NCBI RefSeq assembly: GCF_947259345.1
Contig: NZ_CAMYLS010000003.1
Location: forward strand, 50,137-114,136
DNA length: 64,000 nucleotides
Direction: 5' to 3'
Source: an uncultured Maricaulis sp.
GTDB taxonomy: Bacteria; Pseudomonadota; Alphaproteobacteria; Caulobacterales; Maricaulaceae
Shown here: one piece after another, positions 8,819-17,338 of the stretch
Position numbering within the stretch: the first letter of the stretch is position 1
Layout of the letters: each line of letters begins with the position of its first letter
Translations under genes and position numbers: made by a program
The notes under the pieces: generated by a model
The model's database searches: none
What the model was told of the DNA's origin: nothing
The model's input: only the letters and a program-made list of their open reading frames with translations

Positions 8819-10041
8819 GCCAGGACCTGATCCTGAAACCGGGCCCGCAGGACAGTGTGGCCTGGTCGATTGTTGACCGCGAAGCGGGCCAGCGCCTGCG
8901 CGACGGGCGCCTGTCGGCTGAAGAGGCTGCGCTGCCGGCGGATGTGGCGGCGGGGGTTACGCGCACGCTTGTCCTGCTGCCGTCCGAGGCGCTGCATGTG
9001 TCCCGGCTTGCCCTGTCGGCCCGCTCCGAACAACAGGCGCGGCAGGCCGCGCCCTATATGATCGAGGATGAGCTGGCTTCACGCCTCGACGAGACGCAGG
9101 TCTGCCCTGGACCGCGCGAGGCGGACGGGCAGCGCTGGGTGGTCGCCGCGGGGGTCGACCAGGTCGAGGCCTGGCGCTCACGCCTGATGCCGCTGATCCA
9201 GCGTCCCGCTTTCCTCGTCCCGGACAGTTTCGCTGCCGCCGAACCCGGCGCAGCGCTGACGCTGTATGATCGCGGCGATGCCATCCTCTTTGCCCATGAT
9301 CCGGACGGAGCGGGCGAGGCGCCCAAGCCGCTGGCCGGGGCTATGGATGCCGCCCTGTTCGGATCGGTCATCCAACCGCTCGTCGAAGCCGCCGGGACGG
9401 GCGAGATCGCGGTGTCGCGTTCGCTGGGCCTGACCGGCGCGAATTTCCGTTCGATCGGCCAGGGTGAGCTGGACCTGCGGGCTTCGGCCTTGCCGGCCGA
9501 ACGCTTGGCCGGCCTGCCGCGCCTGTTCGGTGAAAGCCTGGTTTCGACGCTCGACCTGTCCGCTCTGATCCGCCCCCTGCGGCGCCCGCTGGCCATGGCG
9601 GCGGCCCTGTTGGTCGGCTTCGGTCTGCTCCTGGGTGGCGAGACGGTTTATTACCGTCTGCAGGCGGATCGCTTCGAGGCGGCGACACTCGCCGTCTTCC
9701 GCCATGCCCGTCCGGATTTCGGGCGGCCGGTGATTGCGGCGGAAGCCGAACGTCTCCTGCGCGACCAGGCCAATGCCCTGGCCGGCGATGACGAGTCCGT
9801 CTTCCTGCAATTGCTGGCGGCGCTGGATGCGTTGACGGAAGAGGCGGAGACCGTGCGGGTGGATCATGTCCGTTTCGATCCGGTGCGCGGCACGCTGTCG
9901 GTCGGCGCGACCTATTCCGACTTTTCCGATTTTGACCAACTCAATGATCGCGCCGACGCGCTTGGCCTGCAGCTGGAGGATGGCGGTGCGCGCGAGGGCA
10001 CGGCCGGGATTGAGGGTGAGTTTGTGGTGAGGCTGTCATGA
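8815..10041 (+). CDS. gspL: Type II secretion platform protein GspL
   Basis: 408 residues. An actin-like cytoplasmic domain (about 1-250) recruits GspE. A single membrane helix follows (about residues 260-280, LAMAAALLVGFGLLLGGETV), then a small periplasmic ferredoxin-like domain. The start is the ATG at 8815, overlapping the gspK stop and giving MSQDLILKPGP. The family is divergent, so the call relies on topology and gene order as well as sequence. Confidence 0.87.
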   Translation: MSQDLILKPGPQDSVAWSIVDREAGQRLRDGRLSAEEAALPADVAAGVTRTLVLLPSEALHVSRLALSARSEQQARQAAPYMIEDELASRLDETQVCPGPREADGQRWVVAAGVDQVEAWRSRLMPLIQRPAFLVPDSFAAAEPGAALTLYDRGDAILFAHDPDGAGEAPKPLAGAMDAALFGSVIQPLVEAAGTGEIAVSRSLGLTGANFRSIGQGELDLRASALPAERLAGLPRLFGESLVSTLDLSALIRPLRRPLAMAAALLVGFGLLLGGETVYYRLQADRFEAATLAVFRHARPDFGRPVIAAEAERLLRDQANALAGDDESVFLQLLAALDALTEEAETVRVDHVRFDPVRGTLSVGATYSDFSDFDQLNDRADALGLQLEDGGAREGTAGIEGEFVVRLS

Positions 10042-10535
10042 GTGCGATCGGAACCTCCCTTGGGGCCTGGTGGACCGGGCTGACCCTGCGTGAGCAGATC
10101 ATGCTGGGGCTGGCCGCAGGGTTGGTCATCATCCTGTTGGGGATGGTGTTGATCGTCCGGCCACTCACCGCGGCCCATGAACGTGCACGCGATGACTATG
10201 CGGCCTCCATGCGGCTGTACCGGTCGGTCGAGGCACATGCCGAAACCGTGCAGCGCCTGGCCGCCGAGCAACCGGTCAGTGCGGCGCCGACCCAGTCCTT
10301 GCGGGCGGTGGTCGGATCACTGGCCCTGCAGCATGACCTCGCCCTGGCGCGCATGGTGCCCGGCGAGGATGGCCGTCTGACCGTCAATCTCGACAATGCC
10401 GACACCACGGCCGTCCTGGCCTGGCTGGTCGCCCTGGAACAGCGTCACGGCATCCAGCTTGGCGCCTCGACCCTCGACCGGGAGGCGGATGGCTTCGTCT
10501 CGGCCTCCTTCGTCCTGTCGCGAGGTGGGCGGTGA
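10038..10535 (+). CDS. gspM: Type II secretion protein GspM
   Basis: 165 residues. GspM is a small bitopic protein that dimerises with GspL. A short N-terminus with WWTGLTLREQIML is followed by a membrane helix (about 25-45) and a periplasmic domain ending in LGASTLDREADGFVSASFVL, the usual GspM finish. Position and 4-bp overlaps on both sides support the call. Confidence 0.85.
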   Translation: MSAIGTSLGAWWTGLTLREQIMLGLAAGLVIILLGMVLIVRPLTAAHERARDDYAASMRLYRSVEAHAETVQRLAAEQPVSAAPTQSLRAVVGSLALQHDLALARMVPGEDGRLTVNLDNADTTAVLAWLVALEQRHGIQLGASTLDREADGFVSASFVLSRGGR

Positions 10536-11275
10536 TGGCGGGTCGTATTGCCCTGGTGCTCGGCCTGCTTCTGGTCTGGCTGATCGCCCTGATGCCGCTC
10601 AAGGCTGTGGCCCTGGCGGCGGGAGGCAGTCAGGCGCTGGGCTATCGCGATGTCTTCGGCACGATCTGGCAGGGCCGGGCTTATGGTCTCGAGGTCAATG
10701 GTGTGCCGGTGCGGGAGGTGGCGGTCTCGCTGGACCCGCTGGCCTTGCTGACCGGTCAGCTGGGCGGGGCGTGGCAGATCGCGGATACCCGGCTGCGCGG
10801 TACCGGGCATGTGCGACTGGGCCGCGAGCGGATGGTGTTCGAGCAGACGGATCTGACCGTGACGCTGGATCGGCTCGGTCTCGATCGTCTGCCGGGGCTG
10901 ACGCGCGATGCCCCCATCTTTGCCCGTATTGACCGCATCGAGCTGCGTGATGGCGCCTGCTTGGAAGCGTCCGGGATTGCGCAAAGTCGAGCCCTGGTCT
11001 CGCTCGCCAGCCTGTCAGACCGGACCGGTCCAGCGCTCAGTGGCACATTCTCCTGTGATGGTGATCAGCTTGCTCTGGATTGGGGCGGCGCTGTTGAGGG
11101 GCTTGATGTCGCCGGACGGGTCGTTTTCGGTGACGCGGCCTTTGACTGGACCGCGACCGTGGAAACAGACTGGCCCGACCTCGCTGACGCGCTTGCCCTG
11201 TCCGGCATGACACGCGACCGTGGTGTGTGGCGCGCGAGCGGGCGGGAAAACTATGCGGCGGGCGTGGACGGCTGA
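10532..11275 (+). CDS. gspN: Type II secretion protein GspN
   Basis: 247 residues. GspN is an accessory inner-membrane component found in some type II systems. An N-terminal hydrophobic segment (IALVLGLLLVWLIALMPL) is followed by repeated beta-rich units with the GspN-like pattern GTIWQGRAYGLEVNGVPV. It is the last gene of the operon. Nine bases separate it from the convergent prepilin peptidase, and I see no clear hairpin terminator between them. Confidence 0.82.
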   Translation: MMAGRIALVLGLLLVWLIALMPLKAVALAAGGSQALGYRDVFGTIWQGRAYGLEVNGVPVREVAVSLDPLALLTGQLGGAWQIADTRLRGTGHVRLGRERMVFEQTDLTVTLDRLGLDRLPGLTRDAPIFARIDRIELRDGACLEASGIAQSRALVSLASLSDRTGPALSGTFSCDGDQLALDWGGAVEGLDVAGRVVFGDAAFDWTATVETDWPDLADALALSGMTRDRGVWRASGRENYAAGVDG

Positions 11276-11284
11276 CCGGTCGTC

Positions 11285-11767
11285 TCACAGGACCGGGTAG
11301 AGGCCGGGTCCGTAGGCGCGGTGCAGCCAGCCGATCAGAAAGCCCAGTGCGAGCCAGGGACCGAAAGGCCAGGGCTGGCTGGTGTCGGGCAGGCGGCGGC
11401 GGACAAGTGCGGTCACGCCAATAAAGGCCAGCGCGCCCAGGGTGCCGCTCAACACAATCAGCGGCAGAAGCCAGCCGCCACACCAGGCTCCGGCTGCGCC
11501 CATCAGCTTGGCATCGCCACGCCCCAGCCCGTCGCGGCCGCGCAGGCGGCGATAGCCGATCTCGAGGGTGACGAAACTGCCATAGCCCAGCGCTGCGCCG
11601 ATGAGCGATGTCCAGGGCGTACCAAGGGAAATCGCGTTGAGGGCGACACCTGCGGCGATCAATGGCAGGGTCAGCCAGTCGGGCAGGCGGAAGCTGCGCG
11701 CATCGATCCAGGCCAGCGCTGCGAGGGCGATGACGAGGGTGGCTGTTGCCAGGTGAATGTGAATCAT
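11285..11767 (-). CDS. Short A24 prepilin peptidase, probably serving the type II system
   Basis: 160 residues, polytopic. Aspartic prepilin peptidase of family A24. The first catalytic Asp lies in LAWIDARSFRLPDWLTLPL and the second in GRGDAKLMGAAGAWCG (the GxGDxKL motif). The N-terminal cytoplasmic methyltransferase domain and zinc cysteines of classic GspO/PilD are absent, so this is the short CpaA-like form. The start at 11767 (MIHIHLATATL) is preceded on the minus strand by weak purines. It is convergent with gspN and divergent from phnC; its start region lies next to the Pho box. Confidence 0.85.
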   Translation of the reverse strand: MIHIHLATATLVIALAALAWIDARSFRLPDWLTLPLIAAGVALNAISLGTPWTSLIGAALGYGSFVTLEIGYRRLRGRDGLGRGDAKLMGAAGAWCGGWLLPLIVLSGTLGALAFIGVTALVRRRLPDTSQPWPFGPWLALGFLIGWLHRAYGPGLYPVL

Positions 11768-11774
11768 TCCCGTC

Positions 11775-11792
11775 CTGTCACAAAAGTGTAAT
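11775..11792 (+). promoter_or_regulatory. Pho box upstream of phnC
   Basis: CTGTCACAAAAGTGTAAT matches 15 of 18 positions of the Pho-box consensus, two 7-base half sites of the CTGTCAT type separated by an A/T-rich tetramer. It lies 44 bases ahead of the phnC ATG. PhoB activation under phosphate limitation is the natural reading. It also lies 7 bases upstream of the start of the minus-strand peptidase gene. Confidence 0.75.
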
Positions 11793-11835
11793 ACGCATGA
11801 GCCACAAGGTCGGGGCTCAACAAGGGGTAGACACA

Positions 11836-12630
11836 ATGACAGACGCCGCGCTGGCGCTCCACGCTGAAAATGTCCGGATGACATTCGGTGAGACCAAGGC
11901 GCTCGACGATGTGAGCCTGGATGTCAAGCCGGGTGAAATGGTCGCGCTGATCGGTCCGTCCGGGTCCGGCAAGTCTACCCTGCTGCGGGTCGCCGCTGCC
12001 TTGCAGGTCGCTGATGAGGCCAGCGGGCCCGTCTCTGTCATGGGCCGGACCATGCAGAAGCGTGGCAAGCTGTCCAAGGGTGTTCAGCGGAACCGGATCA
12101 AGCTGGGCTTCATCTTCCAGCAATTCAATCTGGTTGGTCGTCTCTCCCTGTTCCAGAACGTGCTGGTCGGCGCGCTCGGTCGCCTGCCGACCTGGCGCGG
12201 CGTGCTCGGTATCTTTCCCAATGACGTCAAGCAGACGGCGATGGATGCGTTGACCCGCGTTGGCGTCGACAGTTTCGCGGCGCGCCGGGCCTCCAACCTC
12301 TCCGGTGGCCAGCAGCAGCGCGGCGCCATCGCCCGGGCGCTGGTCCAGGGCGCGGAAGTGCTGTTCGCCGACGAACCGATTGCCTCGCTCGACCCGGTCT
12401 CCGCCCGCAAGGTGATGGAGACGCTGCGTGAGCTCAATCTGGACGACAAGCTGACCGTGGTGGTCACCCTGCACCAGGTCGACTACGCCCAGCGTTTCTG
12501 CGACCGCATCGTTGCGCTCAACAAGGGCCGTATCGTCTATGACGGTCCCGCCCGCGAGCTGAAGCGCGACAAGCTGATCGAGATTTACGGCCCCGAATTC
12601 GAAGCCGCCTTCGAAGGGGGAGAAGCGTGA
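11836..12630 (+). CDS. phnC: Phosphonate/phosphate ABC transporter ATPase PhnC
   Basis: 264 residues. Cytoplasmic ATPase of a PhnCDE-type importer. Walker A GPSGSGKST is at about residues 40-48, the signature LSGGQQQRGAIARAL is near 155-169, Walker B VLFADEPIASLDP follows, and the switch His is in VVVTLHQVDYA. The ASLDP block and the QRN(R)IKLGFIFQQFNLV segment are typical of PhnC. The start is at 11836, with AAGGGG about 11 bases upstream. It overlaps the fused binding-protein/permease gene by 4 bp. Confidence 0.93.
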   Translation: MTDAALALHAENVRMTFGETKALDDVSLDVKPGEMVALIGPSGSGKSTLLRVAAALQVADEASGPVSVMGRTMQKRGKLSKGVQRNRIKLGFIFQQFNLVGRLSLFQNVLVGALGRLPTWRGVLGIFPNDVKQTAMDALTRVGVDSFAARRASNLSGGQQQRGAIARALVQGAEVLFADEPIASLDPVSARKVMETLRELNLDDKLTVVVTLHQVDYAQRFCDRIVALNKGRIVYDGPARELKRDKLIEIYGPEFEAAFEGGEA

Positions 12631-14669
12631 TGAGACCCGTCTTGACCCAACCCTTCCGCAGCCTCGCCAAGGCCTGCCTCCTGCTCGCCGCCCTGACCCT
12701 GAGCGCCTGTTCAGGCTCCGTCGACCAGCCGCGCTCCTCGACCGGCGCGTCCAGCAATGCCGCGGCCCCGGGCGAAGAGCGCCGGGTGCTCAATTTCGGC
12801 ATTATCGCTACTGAATCCTCCTCGACCCAGGAGACCAATTGGCGGCCCTTCATCGAAGCCATGTCCGAATGGACCGGCTATGACATCCAGCCCTATTACG
12901 CCTCGGACTATGCCGGCGTGATCCAGGCCATGCGCTATGACAGCGTGCAATTTGCCTGGTTCTCCAACTTCTCCGGCCTGCAGGCCGTGCGCCGGGCCGG
13001 CGGGGAAGTCTTCGCCAAGGCGACCTATCCGGACGGATCGGAAGGCTATCATTCGGTCCTGCTGGTCCCGAGTGACAGCCCGATCCAGACCGTGGACGAC
13101 ATCCTGGAATGTGATCAGACCCTCGATTTCGGCATGGGCGATCCCAATTCGACCTCGGGCTATCTGGTCCCGTCGGCCTTCATTTTCGCCCCGCGCGGGA
13201 TTGATCCGAGTGAGTGCTACAACTCGGTGCGCAATGCCAATCACGAGGCCAATGCGGTTGCGGTGGCCAATGACCTGATTGATGTCGGTACCAATAACAC
13301 CACCAACATGATCCTGCTCGAGCGCTCGCGCCCGGACATGCATTCCCGCTTGCGCGAGATCTGGCGCTCTCCGATGATCGGCACCGATCCGATTATCTGG
13401 CGGGCTGATCTCGACATCGAAGCCAAGCAGCGCCTGCAATACTTCTTCATGAATTTCGGGCGCATGGGCACGGCTGAGGAAATTGCCGAGGCGCGGGCCA
13501 TTCTCGACCCGCTCTATTTCGGTACCTTCCTGCCGGCCTCCAATGCGCATCTCGATCCGATCGTGCAGCTGGAGATCGTTCGCGATCTCACCAATGTCCG
13601 CAATGATCCGGACCTGACGGATGGGGAACGCACGACCCGCATCGCCGAGCTGGAAGCGCGCCTGGCCGAGGTCGAGGCCGGCAATACCGGTCTGACCAGC
13701 CAGGGCAATTCCTTCGAGCAGATCACCAATGAGGCGGCCGGTCAGCCGCGCGCCGAAGCCGAGGGTCCCGACTGGATCATGGGCGGTATCCTGCTGATCG
13801 TCGCCGTGGGCGGTGTGGTCATGCTGCTGTGGGCCTCCGCGCCGCGGGGTCCGGGACCGAAAGTGCCGCTGATGGAGCGCGTCGCCAATGCGGTGATCGC
13901 GGCCGGAACGATCGTCGTCCTGGTCTGGAGCTTCGATTCCGCCGACATGGACCGGTCCTATCTCCTGGTGGAGAATGCCGGCGACATGGGCGAGTTCATC
14001 GGCGGCTTCCTGCCCGACGACATTGCGGACAGCGCCTCGCGGGCGAGTTATTGGGACGCCCTGTCAAGCGGGTTGGAAGAAGCCATCCCGCAAATGGTGG
14101 TGACCGTGCAGATCGCCATCTGGGGCACGTTCATCGCGGTGGTTTCGGCCATTCCCTTCGGCCTCTTGAGTGCCCGCAATGTGGCCCCTGGCTGGGTTGT
14201 CCAGCCGGTCCGGCGGATGATGGATGTCTGCCGGTCGATCAATGAGCTGATCATTGCGCTGGTCTTCATCGCAGCCGTGGGACTGGGGCCGCTGGCCGGT
14301 GTCATGGCCCTGGCCTTCCACACTACCGGGGTGCTGGCCAAACTCTTCTCCGAGGCTGTCGAGTCGATCGATCATGGCCCGGTCGAGGGCGTCCGGGCGA
14401 CCGGTGCGCGACCCATCCATGAAGTGATCTGGGCGGTGATTCCCCAGGTTGCCCCGCTGTGGACTTCCTTTGGCCTCTACCGCTTCGAGTCGAATGCGCG
14501 CTCGGCGACGGTGCTCGGCCTGATCGGCGCGGGCGGTATCGGACAGATTTTGTTCGAGGCGGTTCGCGCGTTCGACTATCAGCGCACGGCCGCGATCGTC
14601 CTGGTCATCGTCATCGCGGTCAGCCTGATCGACATGATGTCGCAATTGCTGCGCAAGCGACTGACCTGA
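12627..14669 (+). CDS. Fused PhnD-type binding protein and PhnE-type permease
   Basis: 680 residues, about the sum of a PhnD and a PhnE. Residues 1-30 form a lipoprotein signal with lipobox LSAC. Residues about 50-320 are a PhnD-like solute-binding domain (NFGIIATESSS, then FAWFSNFSGLQAVRR, MGDPNSTSGYLVPSAF). A charged coil near 335-365 leads to membrane helices at about 386-402 and 415-435. An ABC permease domain fills about 480-680, with the coupling-loop motif VEGVRATGARPIHEVIWAVIPQ near 580. There is no stop or frameshift between the parts, so the fusion is real in this sequence. Cargo could be phosphate, phosphite or a phosphonate. Downstream is a strong terminator. Confidence 0.92.
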   Translation: MMRPVLTQPFRSLAKACLLLAALTLSACSGSVDQPRSSTGASSNAAAPGEERRVLNFGIIATESSSTQETNWRPFIEAMSEWTGYDIQPYYASDYAGVIQAMRYDSVQFAWFSNFSGLQAVRRAGGEVFAKATYPDGSEGYHSVLLVPSDSPIQTVDDILECDQTLDFGMGDPNSTSGYLVPSAFIFAPRGIDPSECYNSVRNANHEANAVAVANDLIDVGTNNTTNMILLERSRPDMHSRLREIWRSPMIGTDPIIWRADLDIEAKQRLQYFFMNFGRMGTAEEIAEARAILDPLYFGTFLPASNAHLDPIVQLEIVRDLTNVRNDPDLTDGERTTRIAELEARLAEVEAGNTGLTSQGNSFEQITNEAAGQPRAEAEGPDWIMGGILLIVAVGGVVMLLWASAPRGPGPKVPLMERVANAVIAAGTIVVLVWSFDSADMDRSYLLVENAGDMGEFIGGFLPDDIADSASRASYWDALSSGLEEAIPQMVVTVQIAIWGTFIAVVSAIPFGLLSARNVAPGWVVQPVRRMMDVCRSINELIIALVFIAAVGLGPLAGVMALAFHTTGVLAKLFSEAVESIDHGPVEGVRATGARPIHEVIWAVIPQVAPLWTSFGLYRFESNARSATVLGLIGAGGIGQILFEAVRAFDYQRTAAIVLVIVIAVSLIDMMSQLLRKRLT

Positions 14670-14690
14670 TTTTACGAGGATAATCGAAGA

Positions 14691-14723
14691 AAGCCCGGAG
14701 CGTTCACGTTCCGGGCTTTTTTG
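14691..14723 (+). terminator. Rho-independent terminator after the phnDE fusion
   Basis: The arms AAAGCCCGGA (14691-14700) and TCCGGGCTTT (14711-14720) pair perfectly and run into a T tract. The hairpin ends the phnC-phnDE transcript and separates it from the porin promoter. Confidence 0.9.
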
Positions 14724-14748
14724 TGTCTGCGAAGAATTGCAACAAAGG

Positions 14749-14781
14749 TGTCACAGGTTTGTTGTAAATCCGTCATCGAGT
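14749..14781 (+). promoter_or_regulatory. Pho-box array upstream of the porin gene
   Basis: Three half-site-like units recur at 11-bp spacing: GTGTCAC, TTGTTGT and CCGTCAT. The second and third together (14760-14777) match 14 of 18 Pho-box positions. The array is about 130 bases ahead of the porin GTG start, leaving room for a long 5' leader. It is the likely PhoB target for the porin-pstS pair. Confidence 0.6.
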
Positions 14782-14909
14782 CAAACTACGAGTTTTCGCG
14801 AAATAGCGAAATTGTAGCAAAAGCTTCACTCAACCGACGCCTCTTTGACACATTCTGCCTATAGCGCAGCAGATCAGAGTGGCGTCCCGATGACATCAGG
14901 AACGCCATC

Positions 14910-16109
14910 GTGACCCGATTTCTTCTTGCGAGCACCGTCTTGGCTGCCAGCGCTGCCCTTATCACTGCGACCACGGCATCTGCCCAGGATAGGGGCGGTT
15001 GGGAATTTGACGGCGTACCGTCCTGGTCCAATCCGGACAACGGCGACAGCTTTACCTTCCGCGGTCGTGTCTTCCTCGATTACGGCGATGTCGACTTCAC
15101 CTCGAATGGTGCGCGGACGGGTTGGGCCGACAGCGAAATCCGCACCGCCCGCCTGGGCGTCACCGGCTCGATACGCGGCGTCGACTATGTCGCCGAGTTC
15201 GACTGGATCAATGAAGCCATCGGCGCCAATGACGTCTATCTGACCTTCGATGCCGATGCCTTCGACATGAAGATCGGTCACATGAAGACGACCAATTCGA
15301 TCGAGGAACTCACCTCCTCGCGCTATATCACTTTCATGGAGCGCGGCCTGGGCACGGACCTGTTCGGGCTTGATCGCCGTGTCGGTGTCACGCTGGCCCG
15401 CGGCGGCGACAACTATTCGCTCAGCGCCGGCGTCTATGGCGGCCGTCCGGGCGATCTGTCCCGGTCGCTGGAGCTTGATGACAGCTCTGCCGTCTCGGCT
15501 CGCGCGACGCGGACCTTTGCCGTCAATGACGCGACCGTGCATCTCGGTGCCTCGGTCCGTCATTTGGATTATGGCGATGCCGGCACGCGCACCCGCGTCC
15601 GCCCGCAGACCCATATCACCGACCGCATCGTGACCGCCGACTTCCGTCCGGGCCGCCCGCTCGGCGAGGCCGATACCTCCTTCTTCTGGGGCCTGGAATT
15701 TGCCGCCGTGAATGGCGCTTTCCATGTCGAGGCCGAGTGGATGAACCAGACGCTCGACGGTCCGGCCGGCGACCCTGAGTTCAATGCGCAATACGTCAAT
15801 TTCGCCTGGTTCCTCACCGGCGAGACGCGCAGCTATTCGGCCAGCTCCGGCAAGTTCGGTCGCACCCGTCCAACCACGACCGTCTCTGAGGGCGGGCTCG
15901 GCGCCTGGGAAGTCGCGGTTCGCCTCGACCGGGCCGATCTGGGCAGTGTCGCGGCCGGCGAGCTGACCAATCTCACCTTTGGCGTGAACTGGTATCTGGA
16001 AGACCATGTTCGCATCATGGCCAATCTCGTTGATGGCAGGCTGTCCGTTCCCGGGGCTGCTGACACCGACGTGTCGGGTGCACAACTCCGACTGCAATGG
16101 GATTTCTGA
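14910..16109 (+). CDS. Phosphate-selective porin O/P family protein
   Basis: 399 residues. Outer-membrane barrel of the OprO/OprP family. Residues 1-26 are a signal peptide ending ASA. The mature protein begins with a short loop and FTFRGRVFLDYGDVDF, and it has a typical 16-stranded barrel alternation. Conserved blocks RTARLGVTGSIRGVDYVAEFDW and FGVNWYLEDHVRIMANLV are present, and the protein ends in an aromatic residue (LRLQWDF). The start is GTG at 14910, with CAGGAA 7 bases upstream. It lies between two Pho-linked genes, consistent with phosphate uptake. Confidence 0.88.
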   Translation: MTRFLLASTVLAASAALITATTASAQDRGGWEFDGVPSWSNPDNGDSFTFRGRVFLDYGDVDFTSNGARTGWADSEIRTARLGVTGSIRGVDYVAEFDWINEAIGANDVYLTFDADAFDMKIGHMKTTNSIEELTSSRYITFMERGLGTDLFGLDRRVGVTLARGGDNYSLSAGVYGGRPGDLSRSLELDDSSAVSARATRTFAVNDATVHLGASVRHLDYGDAGTRTRVRPQTHITDRIVTADFRPGRPLGEADTSFFWGLEFAAVNGAFHVEAEWMNQTLDGPAGDPEFNAQYVNFAWFLTGETRSYSASSGKFGRTRPTTTVSEGGLGAWEVAVRLDRADLGSVAAGELTNLTFGVNWYLEDHVRIMANLVDGRLSVPGAADTDVSGAQLRLQWDF

Positions 16110-16167
16110 TCATAGGCGGGCCAGTCCTTACGGCACCCGCATCGTTTAGTGGCAAGGAATTGAAGAC

Positions 16168-17223
16168 ATGAAACTCCACGCTCAACTCGCCGCCGCCCTC
16201 GCGGTTGTGGCTATCGCCGGAGGCGCCGAGGCGCAGCAGCGCGACCAGATCCGCATCGTCGGCTCCTCGACGGTCTTCCCCTTCTCGACCGCCGTTGCCG
16301 AGAGCTTCGGCGCCAAGACCAGCTTTTCCACCCCGGTGGTCGAATCGACCGGTTCCGGTGGCGGGCTGCGCCTGTTCTGCTCGGGCGTCGGCACCGAGCA
16401 CCCGGACATCGTCAATGCCTCGCGCCGCATGCGCGGTTCGGAATATGAGCGTTGCCATGATAATGGCGTGCGCGAAATCACGGAAGTCCGCATCGGTTTT
16501 GATGGCATCGTCATCGGCGCAGCGGATCGCGGTGCTTCCGATATCGACATGACACTCGACCAGGTCTGGCTCGCCCTCGCGGCCGAGATTCCGGCCGATG
16601 AGAGCTGCTCCAGCTTTATTCCGAATCCGAACCAGCGCTGGTCGGATATCGACCCGTCCCTGCCGCGTCAGCGGATCGAGGTCTTCGGCCCGCCGCCGAC
16701 CTCCGGCACGCGCGATGCCTTCGTCGAGCTGGCCCTGCAGGACGGCGCGCGCCACATCGCCTGCATGGACGAGTTGCGGGACAATGATCGGGATCGCTTC
16801 GAGCAGATCGCCAGCCGTATCCGCGAGGATGGCGCCTGGATCGATGCCGGCGAGAATGACAATGCCATTGTCCAGACCCTGGTGAATACGCCGACCGCTT
16901 TCGGTGTCTTCGGCTTCTCCTTCCTGGACCAGAATTCCGACCGTATCTCGGCTGTGAATATCGACGGTGTCGCGCCGGAATTCGAGAATATCGCCGATGG
17001 CAGCTATCCGGTTTCGCGCTCGCTCTTCTTCTATGTGAAGAACCAGCATGCCGCGATCATTCCGGGCCTGGTGGAATATATCGAGGAGTTCACCTCCGAC
17101 GATGCCTGGGGCGAGTTCGGCTATCTCACCGATCGCGGCCTCATCCCGCTGCCGGACGCCGACCGCAATGCCATGCGCGACGCCGCCGTCAGCCTGACCG
17201 CGATGACGCAATCGCCGGAGTAA
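16168..17223 (+). CDS. pstS: Periplasmic phosphate-binding protein PstS
   Basis: 351 residues. Periplasmic phosphate receptor. Signal peptide ends near AEAQ; mature protein starts QQRDQIRIVGSSTVFPFSTA, with the phosphate-binding SSTV loop. The SGTRDAF loop and the later NTPTAFGVFGFSFLDQN block are typical. AAGGAA lies upstream of the ATG. It follows the porin gene by 58 bp without its own Pho box, so it is probably cotranscribed. No pstC, pstA or pstB is in this window; the partner pump is elsewhere or is the PhnC system next door. Confidence 0.93.
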   Translation: MKLHAQLAAALAVVAIAGGAEAQQRDQIRIVGSSTVFPFSTAVAESFGAKTSFSTPVVESTGSGGGLRLFCSGVGTEHPDIVNASRRMRGSEYERCHDNGVREITEVRIGFDGIVIGAADRGASDIDMTLDQVWLALAAEIPADESCSSFIPNPNQRWSDIDPSLPRQRIEVFGPPPTSGTRDAFVELALQDGARHIACMDELRDNDRDRFEQIASRIREDGAWIDAGENDNAIVQTLVNTPTAFGVFGFSFLDQNSDRISAVNIDGVAPEFENIADGSYPVSRSLFFYVKNQHAAIIPGLVEYIEEFTSDDAWGEFGYLTDRGLIPLPDADRNAMRDAAVSLTAMTQSPE

Positions 17224-17249
17224 GGTCTCGACTTGGGTGGCAAACATGC

Positions 17250-17277
17250 GGGGGCGGCCAGTCGGTCGCCCCCATTT
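17250..17277 (+). terminator. Terminator after pstS
   Basis: GGGGGCGGCC (17250-17259) pairs with GGTCGCCCCC (17264-17273) with one G-T wobble. The T run that follows is short (ATTTAT). Confidence 0.65.
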
Positions 17278-17338
17278 ATGTGATCGGTAGACTGACCGGG
17301 GAAAGGTGCCCCCGACCTGTGTCGCCACCTGCATGGGT

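Noticed and set aside
14845..14865. TTGACA and TATAGC as a sigma-70 promoter before the porin gene
   Set aside because: The gap between the two is 9 bases, too short for a normal promoter.
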